The notes below the pieces were generated by a model. It was not told the origin of the DNA. It ran no database searches and saw only the letters and a list, made by a program, of their open reading frames with translations. The position numbers were made by a program, and so were the translations under genes. From Actinacidiphila yanglinensis (GTDB lineage Bacteria > Actinomycetota > Actinomycetes > Streptomycetales > Streptomycetaceae), in the NCBI RefSeq assembly GCF_900107965.1, contig NZ_FNVU01000025.1, positions 90,807 to 154,806 of the forward strand: a stretch of 64,000 bases of DNA, given 5' to 3'. Position 1 is the stretch's first letter. Each line of letters starts with the position of its first letter. This document shows, one piece after another, positions 51,301-59,731 of the stretch.

Positions 51301-52422
51301 GTGTCCCATGTGGCTCCCGGCCAGAAGGTGACGGCGACCTGGAGCGTCCAGGTGCCGAGCACGGCGAGTCCGGGGACCAAGGCGGAACTCGACGCGGCGG
51401 CGGAGTTCACCGGCGGGGCCGGTGCGTTCACCGAGGCCGCGGTCAGCACGCTGACGGTCACCTCGGGCGCCACCCCGGAGCAGGTCACCCCGGTGGTGAC
51501 CGGGACCAGCCCGGCGGCCGGTTCGCTCAAGGTGGTCCTGAACAACCCGTCGGACACCGCCACCACGGTGACGGGGGTCGACTGGAAGCTCGGCAGCGAG
51601 TCGGGGACGCAGCCCGTCAGCGCGACCATCGCCCCCCAGGCGACGGCCACGGTGGACGTGCCGGTGAAGGACATCACCTTCGCCAAGCAGTACCCCTTCA
51701 CGGTGACCAGCGCGATCTCCGGTGACCTGTCCTCGGAGGCCTTCTCCGGGCACGTCACGTTCCTGCCCGTGGTGAACAAGAGCCTGGGCACGTCGTGGGA
51801 CCTGTCCCAGGTCCAGGACGGCCCCGCGGTGGACCTGTCCACCACGGCCGACGGCCAGTGGGAATCCCTGGACGGCTCCCAGCCGTACGGCGGGGACTCC
51901 GACCTGTCGGGCAAGGTGTGGCTCGACTGGGACTCCTCGAACCTCTACGTCACGGCCGACCTGACCGACGACGTGCTCTCCCAGCCCGCGACCGGTGCCG
52001 ACATCTGGCAGGGCGACAGCCTCCAACTGGCCGCCACCTCGGGGGTGCCGGGCTCGTCGGCCTCGGAGAGCACCGCCTCGGTCAACGGCCACTACGAGTA
52101 CGGAGCCGCGCTCACCTCGGTCGGCTCCCAGCTGTACCGGTGGATCGCCCCGAGCGAGGGCAGCGGCCAGGTGACCAACGCGCACGTCAGCGTCACCAGG
52201 GACGAGGCCACCCACACCACCCTGTACGAGCTGGCGCTGCCGTGGAGCGACCTCACCTCGGTGCAGCCCGAGGCGAACACCGTGTTCTCCTTCTCGCTGG
52301 ACGTCAACGACAAGGACAACGGGGTCCGCAAGGGCTACACGCAGTGGGGTGAGGGCATCGGCACCAGCAAGGACGTCGCCGGCTTCGACATGGCGCAGCT
52401 GATGCCGGCGAGCGCTTCGTAG
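48388..52422 (+). CDS. Very large secreted GH3 beta-glycosidase with C-terminal binding modules
   Basis: 1344 residues. Signal peptide (RGLAAAIAVSVVVGVPAVAQA). GH3 N-domain (about 50-400): RMTPAEKVGQLQT, KHYALNNDE and TTSDCGAV, with nucleophile Asp315; SDC in place of SDW points to the beta-xylosidase/arabinofuranosidase branch. GH3 C-domain (about 440-690) and fibronectin III-like domain (about 700-780). Then a Big_2-like domain (about 810-925), a NEW3-like domain (about 930-1030), another beta domain, and a C-terminal CBM9-like module (WLDWDSSNLYVTADLTDD, GDSLQLAA). The ATG at 48388 has GAAGGAG 6 bases away; a second in-frame start lies 29 codons upstream. Confidence 0.9.
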   Translation: MHSRRLRSSAGRGLAAAIAVSVVVGVPAVAQASPKATQGSAASTAPIYLDTHYSFAERAADLVSRMTPAEKVGQLQTNDAPAIPRLGVQRYTYWSEGQHGINRLGADTAAGGQGELDVTATSFPVNFASTMSWDPELTYQETTAISDEARGFLDKSLWGTGQNNLGPSASDYGDLTFWAPTVNMDRDPRWGRTNESFGEDTDLASTMAGAFVDGYQGETITGKPMTPYLKVAATAKHYALNNDENSRHTQSANTTDANIRDYYTKQFAGLVEDSHVSGIMTSYNAVNGTPAPADTYTVNELLQATYGFGGYTTSDCGAVGDVYSSGSHDWAPPGWTTNGTTWTNTSTGKQISAAAGGQAFALRAGTQLNCAGGELTTQNIDASISLGLLSQGVIDSALTKLFTTRMETGEFDPAGKVAYTGITKDQIESPAHQALAEKVAANDLVLLQNDKVAGTSAPLLPANPAKLDNVVIVGNLANSTTLGGYSGKPSHTVSPVQGITAAVKAAHPSATVTFDACGTSTTATAPAACSAATQSAIKTADLVIVVVGSDLGVADEGTDRSALTLPGNYDSLISQVSALGNPRTAMVMQADGPYDIQAAQKDFPAIVFSGYNGQSQGTALAQVLFGQQNPAGHLDFTWFAGDSQLPSMDNYGLTPSETGGLGRTYMYFTGKPTYPFGYGLSYSDFAYSKVRVGSGSVSADGTVKVGFDVTNTGKVAGSTVAQLYAAPQFTVPGVELPKEQLAGFKKTAVLAPGHSQHITLSVKVSDLSQWDEDTLKQVVHDGAYQFRVGPDSATVAGSATVKVHGALTPRVQSVTVQPDQVAFKPGDSLDLTGSNPWIAPDTDSSLEQTHASADHIVEAAESDQSFADLSRAHVTYRSSDPRVATVGKDGKVTMHAPGAASIEVTVDGVTGSTPVVVQDPFGVQAAGIVKPNTTITATATFTNTDTREARDLSVSLTPPSGWTAKATSPVSVSHVAPGQKVTATWSVQVPSTASPGTKAELDAAAEFTGGAGAFTEAAVSTLTVTSGATPEQVTPVVTGTSPAAGSLKVVLNNPSDTATTVTGVDWKLGSESGTQPVSATIAPQATATVDVPVKDITFAKQYPFTVTSAISGDLSSEAFSGHVTFLPVVNKSLGTSWDLSQVQDGPAVDLSTTADGQWESLDGSQPYGGDSDLSGKVWLDWDSSNLYVTADLTDDVLSQPATGADIWQGDSLQLAATSGVPGSSASESTASVNGHYEYGAALTSVGSQLYRWIAPSEGSGQVTNAHVSVTRDEATHTTLYELALPWSDLTSVQPEANTVFSFSLDVNDKDNGVRKGYTQWGEGIGTSKDVAGFDMAQLMPASAS

Positions 52423-52471
52423 CCTGCCGCACCTGCTCCGCGCGGCGCGGCGGAGCGCGGCCGCCCGGCGT

Positions 52472-52500
52472 TCCCCGGGACCCTCCACCGGTCCCGGGGA
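52472..52500 (+). terminator. Terminator after GH3
   Basis: TCCCCGGGACC / GGTCCCGGGGA, an 11-bp perfect stem with a 7-base loop, 50 bases after the GH3 stop. Confidence 0.7.
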
Positions 52501-52657
52501 GCGTCGGGCGGCTCTTTCGTGCGCGCGGGCCGCCTGGGCGAGGCGGTCCGGGGTCGCGCTCCGCGGGACAGTCCCGCGGCCCGGATGGACCGGTGGCCGG
52601 GACGTGGCGGCGCCGTCCGGGCCGGGCGGGTGGGATCGCGGTGGCCCTGCGCGGGGC

Positions 52658-53728
52658 CTACTCGAAGAACTTCAGGCCCCAGCCGGTGTCGCTGGTCGCG
52701 CCGGGGACGTTCGCCCGGGTGTAGGTGGTGTTGCCCCACCAGCAGAAACTGCCGGTGAACCAGTAGCGGTTGGCCCAGGAGTAGGTGGTTCCCTTGGGGA
52801 CCGCGGTGAACATCAGGGGGAACGTCGGGCCGGCCGGCGGGCTGGTGCCGATGTCGCCGTCGAGCAGGACGAAGCTGTGGCTGCCGGGACCGTTGACGTG
52901 GAGGGTCGGGTCCCAGCCCGGCATCATCGTGGCGGCGTCGGAGCCGAACAGGCAGCCGTTCGACTTGTACCAGTCCCAGACGTACGTGGGGTCGCCGCCG
53001 GCTCTCAGCCGCAGGTCGGCCATGCAGTACTCGCTGCTCCAGCTCCCGTTGGCGGAGTAGACGATGTGCAACTGGCCGTTGGGGTCCTTGATGGCCGCGG
53101 GCGCCTCGTTGATGTAGGGGTTGCCGACGACCCGCTCCCAGCCCTCGCGCGGCTGCGAGATGATGGAGCGCGCGCCGGTCGGCTGGGTGGGGCTGCTCAT
53201 CCGCGCGATATAGAGGTTCTGCTCGACATTGGTGTCACCGGCCCAGCCCGACCAGACGAACCAGCGCTGCCCGTTGAACGTGAACATGGTGCCGTCGATG
53301 GCCCACTTGTCGTCCGGCAGGGCCAGTTCGGTCTCGGCGCCGTACCCGCTGTTCGCGGCGGCGGAGCTGATCACGTACATCCGGTGGGCCGGTCCGGTGC
53401 CGGCCGTGAAGTAGATGTAGTAGCGGCCGCCGTCCACCACGATCTCCGGGGCCCACACCTCGCCGCGGTCCTTGGTGTCCGACCAGACCGTCCGGGCGCT
53501 CGCCGCGCCGAGGGCGTCGGGTGAGGACGCCTCCCGCACGGCGATGCCGCCGCCGGACGACTCCGCCGAGATGTAGGTGCCGCCGACCCTGATCACGCTC
53601 GGGTCGGCGTTGTGGATGGTGGTCTGGGACGCCCGGGCGGAGGCGGGGCACAGCACCGAGAGCACCGCGGCCAGGGCAGCGCACAGGGCGAGGGTCGTGG
53701 CGCCGTGGAGATTTCGCAGCAGCTTCAT
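52658..53728 (-). CDS. Secreted GH43 glycosidase
   Basis: 356 residues. Signal peptide (MKLLRNLHGATTLALCAALAA, cleavage near ASARA). The five-bladed propeller has the GH43 acidic trio: Asp42 in HNADPSVIRVGG (base), WAIDGTMF (pKa-modulating Asp) and YINEAPAAIK (Glu acid). APEIVVDGGRYYIYFTAG is the usual bridge. GH43 removes alpha-L-arabinofuranosyl or beta-xylosyl units. The ATG at 53728 follows GAGGAGGGAACGGGACG. It is transcribed convergently to GH3; both probably act on arabinoxylan-type polymers. Confidence 0.88.
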   Translation of the reverse strand: MKLLRNLHGATTLALCAALAAVLSVLCPASARASQTTIHNADPSVIRVGGTYISAESSGGGIAVREASSPDALGAASARTVWSDTKDRGEVWAPEIVVDGGRYYIYFTAGTGPAHRMYVISSAAANSGYGAETELALPDDKWAIDGTMFTFNGQRWFVWSGWAGDTNVEQNLYIARMSSPTQPTGARSIISQPREGWERVVGNPYINEAPAAIKDPNGQLHIVYSANGSWSSEYCMADLRLRAGGDPTYVWDWYKSNGCLFGSDAATMMPGWDPTLHVNGPGSHSFVLLDGDIGTSPPAGPTFPLMFTAVPKGTTYSWANRYWFTGSFCWWGNTTYTRANVPGATSDTGWGLKFFE

Positions 53729-53819
53729 CGTCCCGTTCCCTCCTCGGCCTCCGCTGCGACGCCGGGCGGCGGGGGAACGCCGACCGTGGCCGCACATTCC
53801 CGCCAGCATCCCCAATGAC

Positions 53820-53829
53820 CGTGTACACG
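53820..53829. promoter_or_regulatory. Palindrome CGTGTACACG upstream of GH43
   Basis: A perfect 10-bp palindrome 92 bases ahead of the GH43 start, in the divergent region shared with the Rieske oxygenase. Possible operator of a GntR- or LacI-like regulator. Confidence 0.35.
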
Positions 53830-53965
53830 TCAATCCCGTCGGTCTTCCTCCGGCCGGGTCCGCCGAATGCTGCAGTGGGTTCGACAGCAGGGGAAGGACG
53901 GCCAAGGCTGATCACAGAGGTTCGAGAGCAACCCGTACGCGTCGCCAGTCGCGAGGGAGAAGCGC

Positions 53966-55093
53966 GTGATCGAGACAGAGCCCGCCCAGGACAAGGGCCG
54001 GTCGCCCCGGCCGACGGACCTGCGCCGTGTCGGGATCCACCCCGACGCCTGGTACCCGGTCGTCGCCTCCCGCAGCGTCCAGCGGAACGCGGTGGTCGCC
54101 GCGGCGTTCGCCGGCGAGCGGATCGCGGTCTACCGCGGCGACAAGGGCGAGGTGCACGCGCTGGAGGACCGCTGCGCGCACCGGCAGGTGCCGCTGAGCA
54201 TGGGCGTCGTCGAGGGCGAGACGCTGCGCTGCTGCTACCACGCGTGGGCCTATCGGGGAGACGGCCGCATCTCGCAGATCCCGTACCTGTCCAAGGGCGC
54301 GGCGCGGCCGCCGCGCGGAGTACGCGCCTACCCGACCCGGGAGGCGCACGGCCTGGTGTTCGTCTTCCCGGGCGACCCCGCGAAGGCCGCCGGCACGCCG
54401 ATGCCGGACCTGCCCGAGGCCGGCTCGCCCACCCACCGGACCATGCGGTTCTCGCGCACGGTGCGCTGCCACTACTCCTTCATGCACGAGAACCTGCTCG
54501 ACATGAACCACCAGTTCCTGCACCGCGGCGTCCTCGGCCGCATCCACCCGGAACTGCTCGGCTACGAGAGCGGGGCGCGGTTCGTCGAGGCGCGGTACCT
54601 GTTCACCCCGGGCGGCGGCAAGAAGGACCGGGGCGCCGGACTGCTGTCGGCCGAGGGGCTGGGGAACCGGGGGTCCTCGGACGTCCTCACCATCCGCACG
54701 GAGTACCCGTACCAGACCCTCCAGTTGGTGCCGGAGGGCGCGGACCGGCCGGCCTTCTCGCTGTGGGCGGCCTACGTTCCGGCGGACGCCGCCCAGCGCA
54801 CCTGCCACGTCCACGGCCTGCTGATGATCCAGAAGCCCCGGCTGTCGGGTGCACTCACCCTCGCCTGGCCGCTGATCCGGCGCTTCACCGAGCGGATCTT
54901 CGCCGAGGACCGGACGGCCGTCGAGGCCGAGCAGCGCGCGTGGGACGAGCAGGGCGAGGACCGCAACCACGAGATCTTCCCGGTGATCCTGGACCTGCGG
55001 AAGGTGCTGCGCGCCAACGGCACGCCGCTGCGGGAGAACGTCGGAGGGTGCGGCACCACCCCGTCGTCCTGCGTGCCGGCGGCGACCTCCTGA
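53966..55093 (+). CDS. Rieske non-heme iron oxygenase
   Basis: 375 residues. The Rieske centre is CAHRQVPLSMGVVEGETLRCCYHAW (C-x-H-x17-C-x2-H). The mononuclear iron site follows in the catalytic domain, HENLLDMNHQFLHRG, which supplies two His and an Asp. This fits the ring-hydroxylating or demethylating oxygenase large-subunit group that works with a separate reductase; no reductase or ferredoxin gene is adjacent. There is no signal peptide. GTG start with GGGAGAAGC upstream. The substrate cannot be told from sequence. Confidence 0.9.
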   Translation: MIETEPAQDKGRSPRPTDLRRVGIHPDAWYPVVASRSVQRNAVVAAAFAGERIAVYRGDKGEVHALEDRCAHRQVPLSMGVVEGETLRCCYHAWAYRGDGRISQIPYLSKGAARPPRGVRAYPTREAHGLVFVFPGDPAKAAGTPMPDLPEAGSPTHRTMRFSRTVRCHYSFMHENLLDMNHQFLHRGVLGRIHPELLGYESGARFVEARYLFTPGGGKKDRGAGLLSAEGLGNRGSSDVLTIRTEYPYQTLQLVPEGADRPAFSLWAAYVPADAAQRTCHVHGLLMIQKPRLSGALTLAWPLIRRFTERIFAEDRTAVEAEQRAWDEQGEDRNHEIFPVILDLRKVLRANGTPLRENVGGCGTTPSSCVPAATS

Positions 55094-55216
55094 CGTACTG
55101 AGGCGCGGCAGGGCGCCCTGCTGCCGGCGACGGCGTGCGCACCGTTCCCCGGGCACCAGACATGCGCCGCACCAGACATGCACCGCTCTCAAGGCGCACA
55201 CTGGGAGCAAGGACGG

Positions 55217-57715
55217 ATGAGCTGCTGCCTCTCCCCCTCAGCGCAAAGCAGCGACATGAGGACCTACGACACCACCCCGGCCGATGCACCGTACGGCGTG
55301 CTTCTCGCGACCGACCGCGATGGAGTGCTCACCGCTTGGACGCGCCGCGCGGAGTCCCTGCTGGGCCGCCACGCGAAGGACGCCGTCGGGCGCCGGATCC
55401 AGGGCATCCTGGCCGGATCCGCGCTTCCGCCCTGGTACGGCCCGGGCGAACTCCAGCAGCCCGCGGAGTGGACCGGGCTGCTGGAGTTCGCCCGGCCGCA
55501 GGGGGCGCTGCCGCTGCGCGTGCACGCCTGCCGGATCGCGGTGACCGGCCGTGACGGGCCGTGGACGGTGGTCTCGCTGGCGCCGGAGGCGACCGAGCGG
55601 GTGGACGAGGTCGACGCGGCACTGCTGCGCTGGCTCTACGAGAGCTCGCCGATCGCGCTCAGCGTCTACACGGTGGACCTGCGGTGCCTGCGCCAGACCG
55701 CCGCGATGGCCCGGCTGACCGGGCTGTCCGACGACGAGCGCCGCAGGACGCGTCCTTCCGAGGTCCTGCTGGGTCCCGGCGGGACCGCGTGGGAGCAGCG
55801 GCTGCGCGAGGCGGCCGAGAACGGCACGGAGGTGCCGCGCGGCGACGTACGGGGACGCCTGGCGGGCTCACCGGACCGTGCGCGGGTCCTCATCGGGGCG
55901 GCCGGGCCGCTGGCGGACGAAGTGGGGCGCACGATCGGCGTGTGCTCGACGTTCACCGACGTCACCGAGCACCGCCGGGCCCGTGAGCGGCTGACGCTGC
56001 TCAACGAGGGAAGCACGCGCATCGGGACGACACTCGACGTTCCGGCAACGGCCCGCGAGCTCGTCGACGTGCTGTGCCCGCGGCTGGCCGACTGGGCGCA
56101 CGTCGACCTGCTGGAGAACGTGGTGCAGGGCGAGGAGCCCGGTCCCTTCACCGGGAGCATCGCGCTGCAGCGGACGGCCCACAAGTCGTTCCGCGCCGGG
56201 ACGCCCGAGGCGCTGCGCGCTCCCGGCGACGTGGACGTCCTCCCCGCCGGGTCGCCGCCGGTGCAGTGCATGGCCACCGGGCGGTCCAAGGTGCTCACCA
56301 CCTCCGACCAGGAGATCAAGGACTGGATGGTGCGCGATCCGCAGCGGGCGGCGATGTTCCGGCTGCACCGGTACCACTCGGTCATGGTGGTGCCGATCCT
56401 CGCGCGCGGCACCATCCTGGGCGTGGTGGTCCTGCTGCGCAGCAGGATGGCCCCCTTCGCCGAGGACGACCGGCTGCTCACCGAGGAGCTCGTCTCACGC
56501 GCCGCGGTGTGCCTGGACAACGCCCGCCGCTTCGCGCGGGAGCGCGACGTCGCCCTGACCCTCCAGCGCAGCCTGCTGCCCGGGCAGCCGAAGAAGCAGA
56601 CCGCGGTCGAGACCACCAGCCGCTACCTGCCGGCCGGTTCCGGTGCCGGGGTCGGCGGCGACTGGTTCGACGTGATCCCGCTGTCCGGCGCGCGGGTCGC
56701 CCTGGTCCTCGGGGACGTCGTCGGCCACGGCATCAACGCGGCCGCGACGATGGGGCGGCTGCGGACGGCGGTGCGCACGCTGGCGGACGTGGACCTTCCT
56801 CCCGACGAGCTGCTGACGCACCTCGACGACGTGCTGACCCGCCTGCACGCGGAGGCCGCCGAGACCGCCGAGACCTCCGGGAACACCGGGAACACCGGGA
56901 ACACCGGGAACACCGACGGCACGGACGGCGGCGGTGGCGAGCTGGGTGCCACGTGCGCGTACGCCGTCTACGACCCGGTCGCCCTGACCTGCACCATCGC
57001 GTCCGCCGGGCACCCGCCTCCGGTGGTGGTCGCGCCCGATGGCAGGGCGTGGGTCCCCGACATCTCCGTCGGGCCGCCGCTGGGGGTCGGCGGGCTGCCC
57101 TTCGAGAGTGTCGAGTTGAGCCTGCCCGAGGGATCGCTGCTCGCGTTGTACTCCGACGGGCTGCTCGACGTGCGCCACCGGGACGTGTCGCAGGCGCAGG
57201 CGCAGTTGTACCGGTCGCTGTCCGACGTCCGCGCGCCGCTCGACGAGTTGTGCGCGGCCGCGATCCACGAACTGCTCCCCCACAAGCCGGCCGACGACGC
57301 GACGCTCCTGCTCGCGCGCACCCGCGCACTGGGACCCGGCCGGGTGGCCGAGCTCCAGGTCCCGCTGCGGGACGCGTTCGTCGCGGACGCCCGCGCGTGG
57401 ACCGCCGAACGCCTCGCGCAGTGGGGGCTCGACGACCGCGGCTTCGTCAGCGAGCTCGTCGTCAGCGAGCTGGTGACCAACGCGATCCGCTACGGCGGCG
57501 ACCCCGCCCACCTGCGGCTCATCCTCGACCGCACCCTCATCTGCGAGGTGTCGGACAGCAACACCACGGCCCCGCACATGCGCCGGGCCCGGCTGTCGGA
57601 CGAGGGAGGGCGCGGACTGCTGCTGGTCGCGCAGCTCACGCAGCGGTGGGGCACGCGGCACTCGCGGAACGGCAAGACGATCTGGTGCGAGCAGCGGATC
57701 GACGCCGCCGGGTAG
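55217..57715 (+). CDS. PAS-GAF-SpoIIE phosphatase with HATPase domain
   Basis: 832 residues. Two PAS-like domains (about 20-125 and 140-250), a GAF domain (about 270-430, with VMVVPILARGTILGVVVLL), then PP2C/SpoIIE (about 440-690) with GGDWFDVIPL and VLGDVVGHGINAAATMGRL metal-binding Asp motifs, and a C-terminal HATPase_c of the anti-sigma RsbW/SpoIIAB type (VSELVVSELVTNAIRYGG). These proteins dephosphorylate anti-sigma antagonists and so control sigma factors in response to a signal. The ATG at 55217 has AAGGACGG upstream. A GGGAACACC 9-mer repeat lies between phosphatase motifs. No antagonist gene is adjacent. Confidence 0.92.
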   Translation: MSCCLSPSAQSSDMRTYDTTPADAPYGVLLATDRDGVLTAWTRRAESLLGRHAKDAVGRRIQGILAGSALPPWYGPGELQQPAEWTGLLEFARPQGALPLRVHACRIAVTGRDGPWTVVSLAPEATERVDEVDAALLRWLYESSPIALSVYTVDLRCLRQTAAMARLTGLSDDERRRTRPSEVLLGPGGTAWEQRLREAAENGTEVPRGDVRGRLAGSPDRARVLIGAAGPLADEVGRTIGVCSTFTDVTEHRRARERLTLLNEGSTRIGTTLDVPATARELVDVLCPRLADWAHVDLLENVVQGEEPGPFTGSIALQRTAHKSFRAGTPEALRAPGDVDVLPAGSPPVQCMATGRSKVLTTSDQEIKDWMVRDPQRAAMFRLHRYHSVMVVPILARGTILGVVVLLRSRMAPFAEDDRLLTEELVSRAAVCLDNARRFARERDVALTLQRSLLPGQPKKQTAVETTSRYLPAGSGAGVGGDWFDVIPLSGARVALVLGDVVGHGINAAATMGRLRTAVRTLADVDLPPDELLTHLDDVLTRLHAEAAETAETSGNTGNTGNTGNTDGTDGGGGELGATCAYAVYDPVALTCTIASAGHPPPVVVAPDGRAWVPDISVGPPLGVGGLPFESVELSLPEGSLLALYSDGLLDVRHRDVSQAQAQLYRSLSDVRAPLDELCAAAIHELLPHKPADDATLLLARTRALGPGRVAELQVPLRDAFVADARAWTAERLAQWGLDDRGFVSELVVSELVTNAIRYGGDPAHLRLILDRTLICEVSDSNTTAPHMRRARLSDEGGRGLLLVAQLTQRWGTRHSRNGKTIWCEQRIDAAG
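56879..56914 (+). repeat. Tandem 9-bp repeat, four copies, inside the SpoIIE phosphatase gene
   Basis: Four perfect GGGAACACC units encode (Gly-Asn-Thr)4 in a loop between the HLDDVLTRLHAEAAETAE helix and the next strand, followed by a Gly-rich run. The length is a multiple of three, so expansion would keep the frame. Confidence 0.85.
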
Positions 57716-57779
57716 GCCGGCGCGGTGCGCCGCGCCCAAGGGACCCGGTCTGTCCGAACACCCGGACGGGACAGGACGG

Positions 57780-57833
57780 TTGACCGGGCATCCGAGGGTC
57801 AGTAGCTTACCGGTGCCGATCACCGCGTGGTGA
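57780..57833 (+). promoter_or_regulatory. Promoter and inverted repeat upstream of the serine hydrolase
   Basis: TTGACC (57780-57785), 17-base spacer, TAGCTT (57803-57808). An inverted repeat TCACC-GCGT-GGTGA (57820-57833) lies at about +5 to +18, a usual operator position. The leader is about 90 bases. Confidence 0.5.
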
Positions 57834-57906
57834 CCCGCGCTGCCCGGCCCGGCTCCCGCTCCGCCCCTCGCCCGCCCTCCCGTCGGCCCCAACGGACAAG
57901 GCTCCC

Positions 57907-59667
57907 ATGCGGATTCGCGCTCTGACGGCAGCCGTCGCGCTGCTCACCACCCTGACCCTCTCGCTGGCCGGCGGCGCCGCGGCGGCCCCGGCCCACGGGT
58001 CGGCCCACGGGTCGGACGGCGGCCGGTTCGACCGGCCGTCCGCCGGCTTCGCTCCGGCCGGCACGGTGCTGCGGCCCGGAAGCCCGGGCGACGCGGGGCT
58101 GGACGCGGCACCGATCGACGCCTTCGAGCAGCAGATGGCCGGCTGGGAGGACCCGAGCGCCGGCGCCGGCTACCTCTTCCCCGGCGCCACCACGCTGATG
58201 GCGCACGACGGTGTGGTGGTCGAACGCAGCGCGGGCGGCTTCGCGGTGAAGTACGCCGACACCACCACCGAGCTGCCCCCGGACCAGTGGATCCCGGCCC
58301 GCACCGACACCATCTACGACCTGGCCTCGCTGTCGAAGCTGTTCACCTCGATCGTGGCGATGCAGCAGCTCGCGGCCGGGCGGATCGCCCTGGACACCCC
58401 CGTGGCGCACTACCTCCCGGAGTTCGCCACCAACGGCAAGGGCGACATCACCATCCGGGAACTGCTCACCCACACCTCGGGGTTCGACGCCGACCCGGTG
58501 CCGTCGCTGTGGCAGGGGTACCCCGACATCGCCTCGCGCGAGAAGGCGATCCTGGACGCCAAGCCGATCAACCCGCCGGGCACCACCTACCTGTACTCCG
58601 ACCTGAACATGCTCAGCATGCAGCTGGTCCTGGAGGAGGTGACCGGCAAGCCGCTGGACACCCTGGTGCGCGAGGGCATCACCGCGCCGCTGCACCTGAC
58701 CGACACCGGGTACAACCCGCCGGCGAGCAAGCTGCCGCGGATCGCGGCGACCGAGTACCAGACCAGCCCGGACCGCGGCATGGTCCGGGGCCAGGTGCAC
58801 GACGAGAACGCCTGGGCACTGGGCGGTGTGGCCGGCCACGCGGGCGTCTTCTCCACCGTCGACGACCTGGCCGTGCTGGCCCAGACGATCCTCAACGGCG
58901 GGACGTACCGGGGCCACCGCATCCTCAGCGGGGACAGCGTCCGGCTGATGGAGGAGAACTTCAACCAGGCGTTCCCCGGCGACTCGCACGGCCTGGGCTT
59001 CGAGCTCGACCAGATCTGGTACATGGGCGGCCTGTCCGGCCCGCAGACGCTCGGGCACACCGGATTCACCGGCACCTCTCTGGTCATCGACCCGCAGTCG
59101 CGGTCGTTCGTCATCCTGTTGAGCAACCGGGTGCACCCCACCCGGAACACCCCCTCGACCAACCCGCCGCGCCGGGCGATCGGCGAGGCGATGTCGCAGG
59201 CGATGCGGGTCTCGGCGCCCGGCGGCGGCCCGCTGTGGTACTCCGGCCAGGGCGGCGGCACCACCAGCACCCTGACCACCGGCCCGCTGACCGCGTCCGC
59301 CCCGGTGGACGTCGACTTCTCGACCTTCGTCAACACCGAGTCCACCGACCTGCTCACCGTCGAGGACTCCACGGACGGCGGCGCCACCTGGCAGGCGCTG
59401 CCGCTGACCGTGACGGGCGAGGGAGCACCGCCCGGCACGCCGACCTCGCTGTCCGGGCAGGCCGTACGCGCCTGGTGGCACGTACACGCCTCGGTGCCGC
59501 AGCAGGCGGGCGCCTTCCGGATCCGCTGGCGCTACACCACCGATCCGGTCTACGAGGGCCGCGGCGTGGACCTCGCCCATCTGTCGGTGACCTCCGGGCA
59601 CCCGGTGCCCGGTTCCGGCGACCTGACCGCGACCGGCGGCTGGAAGTTCCTACCGGACGGCCGGTAG
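57907..59667 (+). CDS. Secreted serine hydrolase of the beta-lactamase/DD-peptidase fold
   Basis: 586 residues. Signal peptide (MRIRALTAAVALLTTLTLSLA). Class C beta-lactamase-like domain (about 60-430): Ser141-x-x-Lys144 in DLASLSKLFTS, a Tyr-x-Asn-type motif in YLYSDLNML, and HTGFTGTS in place of KTG. The last 150 residues (ADSTDGGATWQALPL-like VEDSTDGGATWQAL and RIRWRYTTDP) form a beta domain. Members include esterases, D-aminopeptidases and beta-lactamases; reaction not predictable. It may act on cell wall peptides or on esters. Confidence 0.85.
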   Translation: MRIRALTAAVALLTTLTLSLAGGAAAAPAHGSAHGSDGGRFDRPSAGFAPAGTVLRPGSPGDAGLDAAPIDAFEQQMAGWEDPSAGAGYLFPGATTLMAHDGVVVERSAGGFAVKYADTTTELPPDQWIPARTDTIYDLASLSKLFTSIVAMQQLAAGRIALDTPVAHYLPEFATNGKGDITIRELLTHTSGFDADPVPSLWQGYPDIASREKAILDAKPINPPGTTYLYSDLNMLSMQLVLEEVTGKPLDTLVREGITAPLHLTDTGYNPPASKLPRIAATEYQTSPDRGMVRGQVHDENAWALGGVAGHAGVFSTVDDLAVLAQTILNGGTYRGHRILSGDSVRLMEENFNQAFPGDSHGLGFELDQIWYMGGLSGPQTLGHTGFTGTSLVIDPQSRSFVILLSNRVHPTRNTPSTNPPRRAIGEAMSQAMRVSAPGGGPLWYSGQGGGTTSTLTTGPLTASAPVDVDFSTFVNTESTDLLTVEDSTDGGATWQALPLTVTGEGAPPGTPTSLSGQAVRAWWHVHASVPQQAGAFRIRWRYTTDPVYEGRGVDLAHLSVTSGHPVPGSGDLTATGGWKFLPDGR

Positions 59668-59731
59668 CCGCATCGGGGCGGCGAACCGGGCGAGATGACG
59701 GCGCGCCGGCGCGTCTGCCGTGGCCCCGGGG

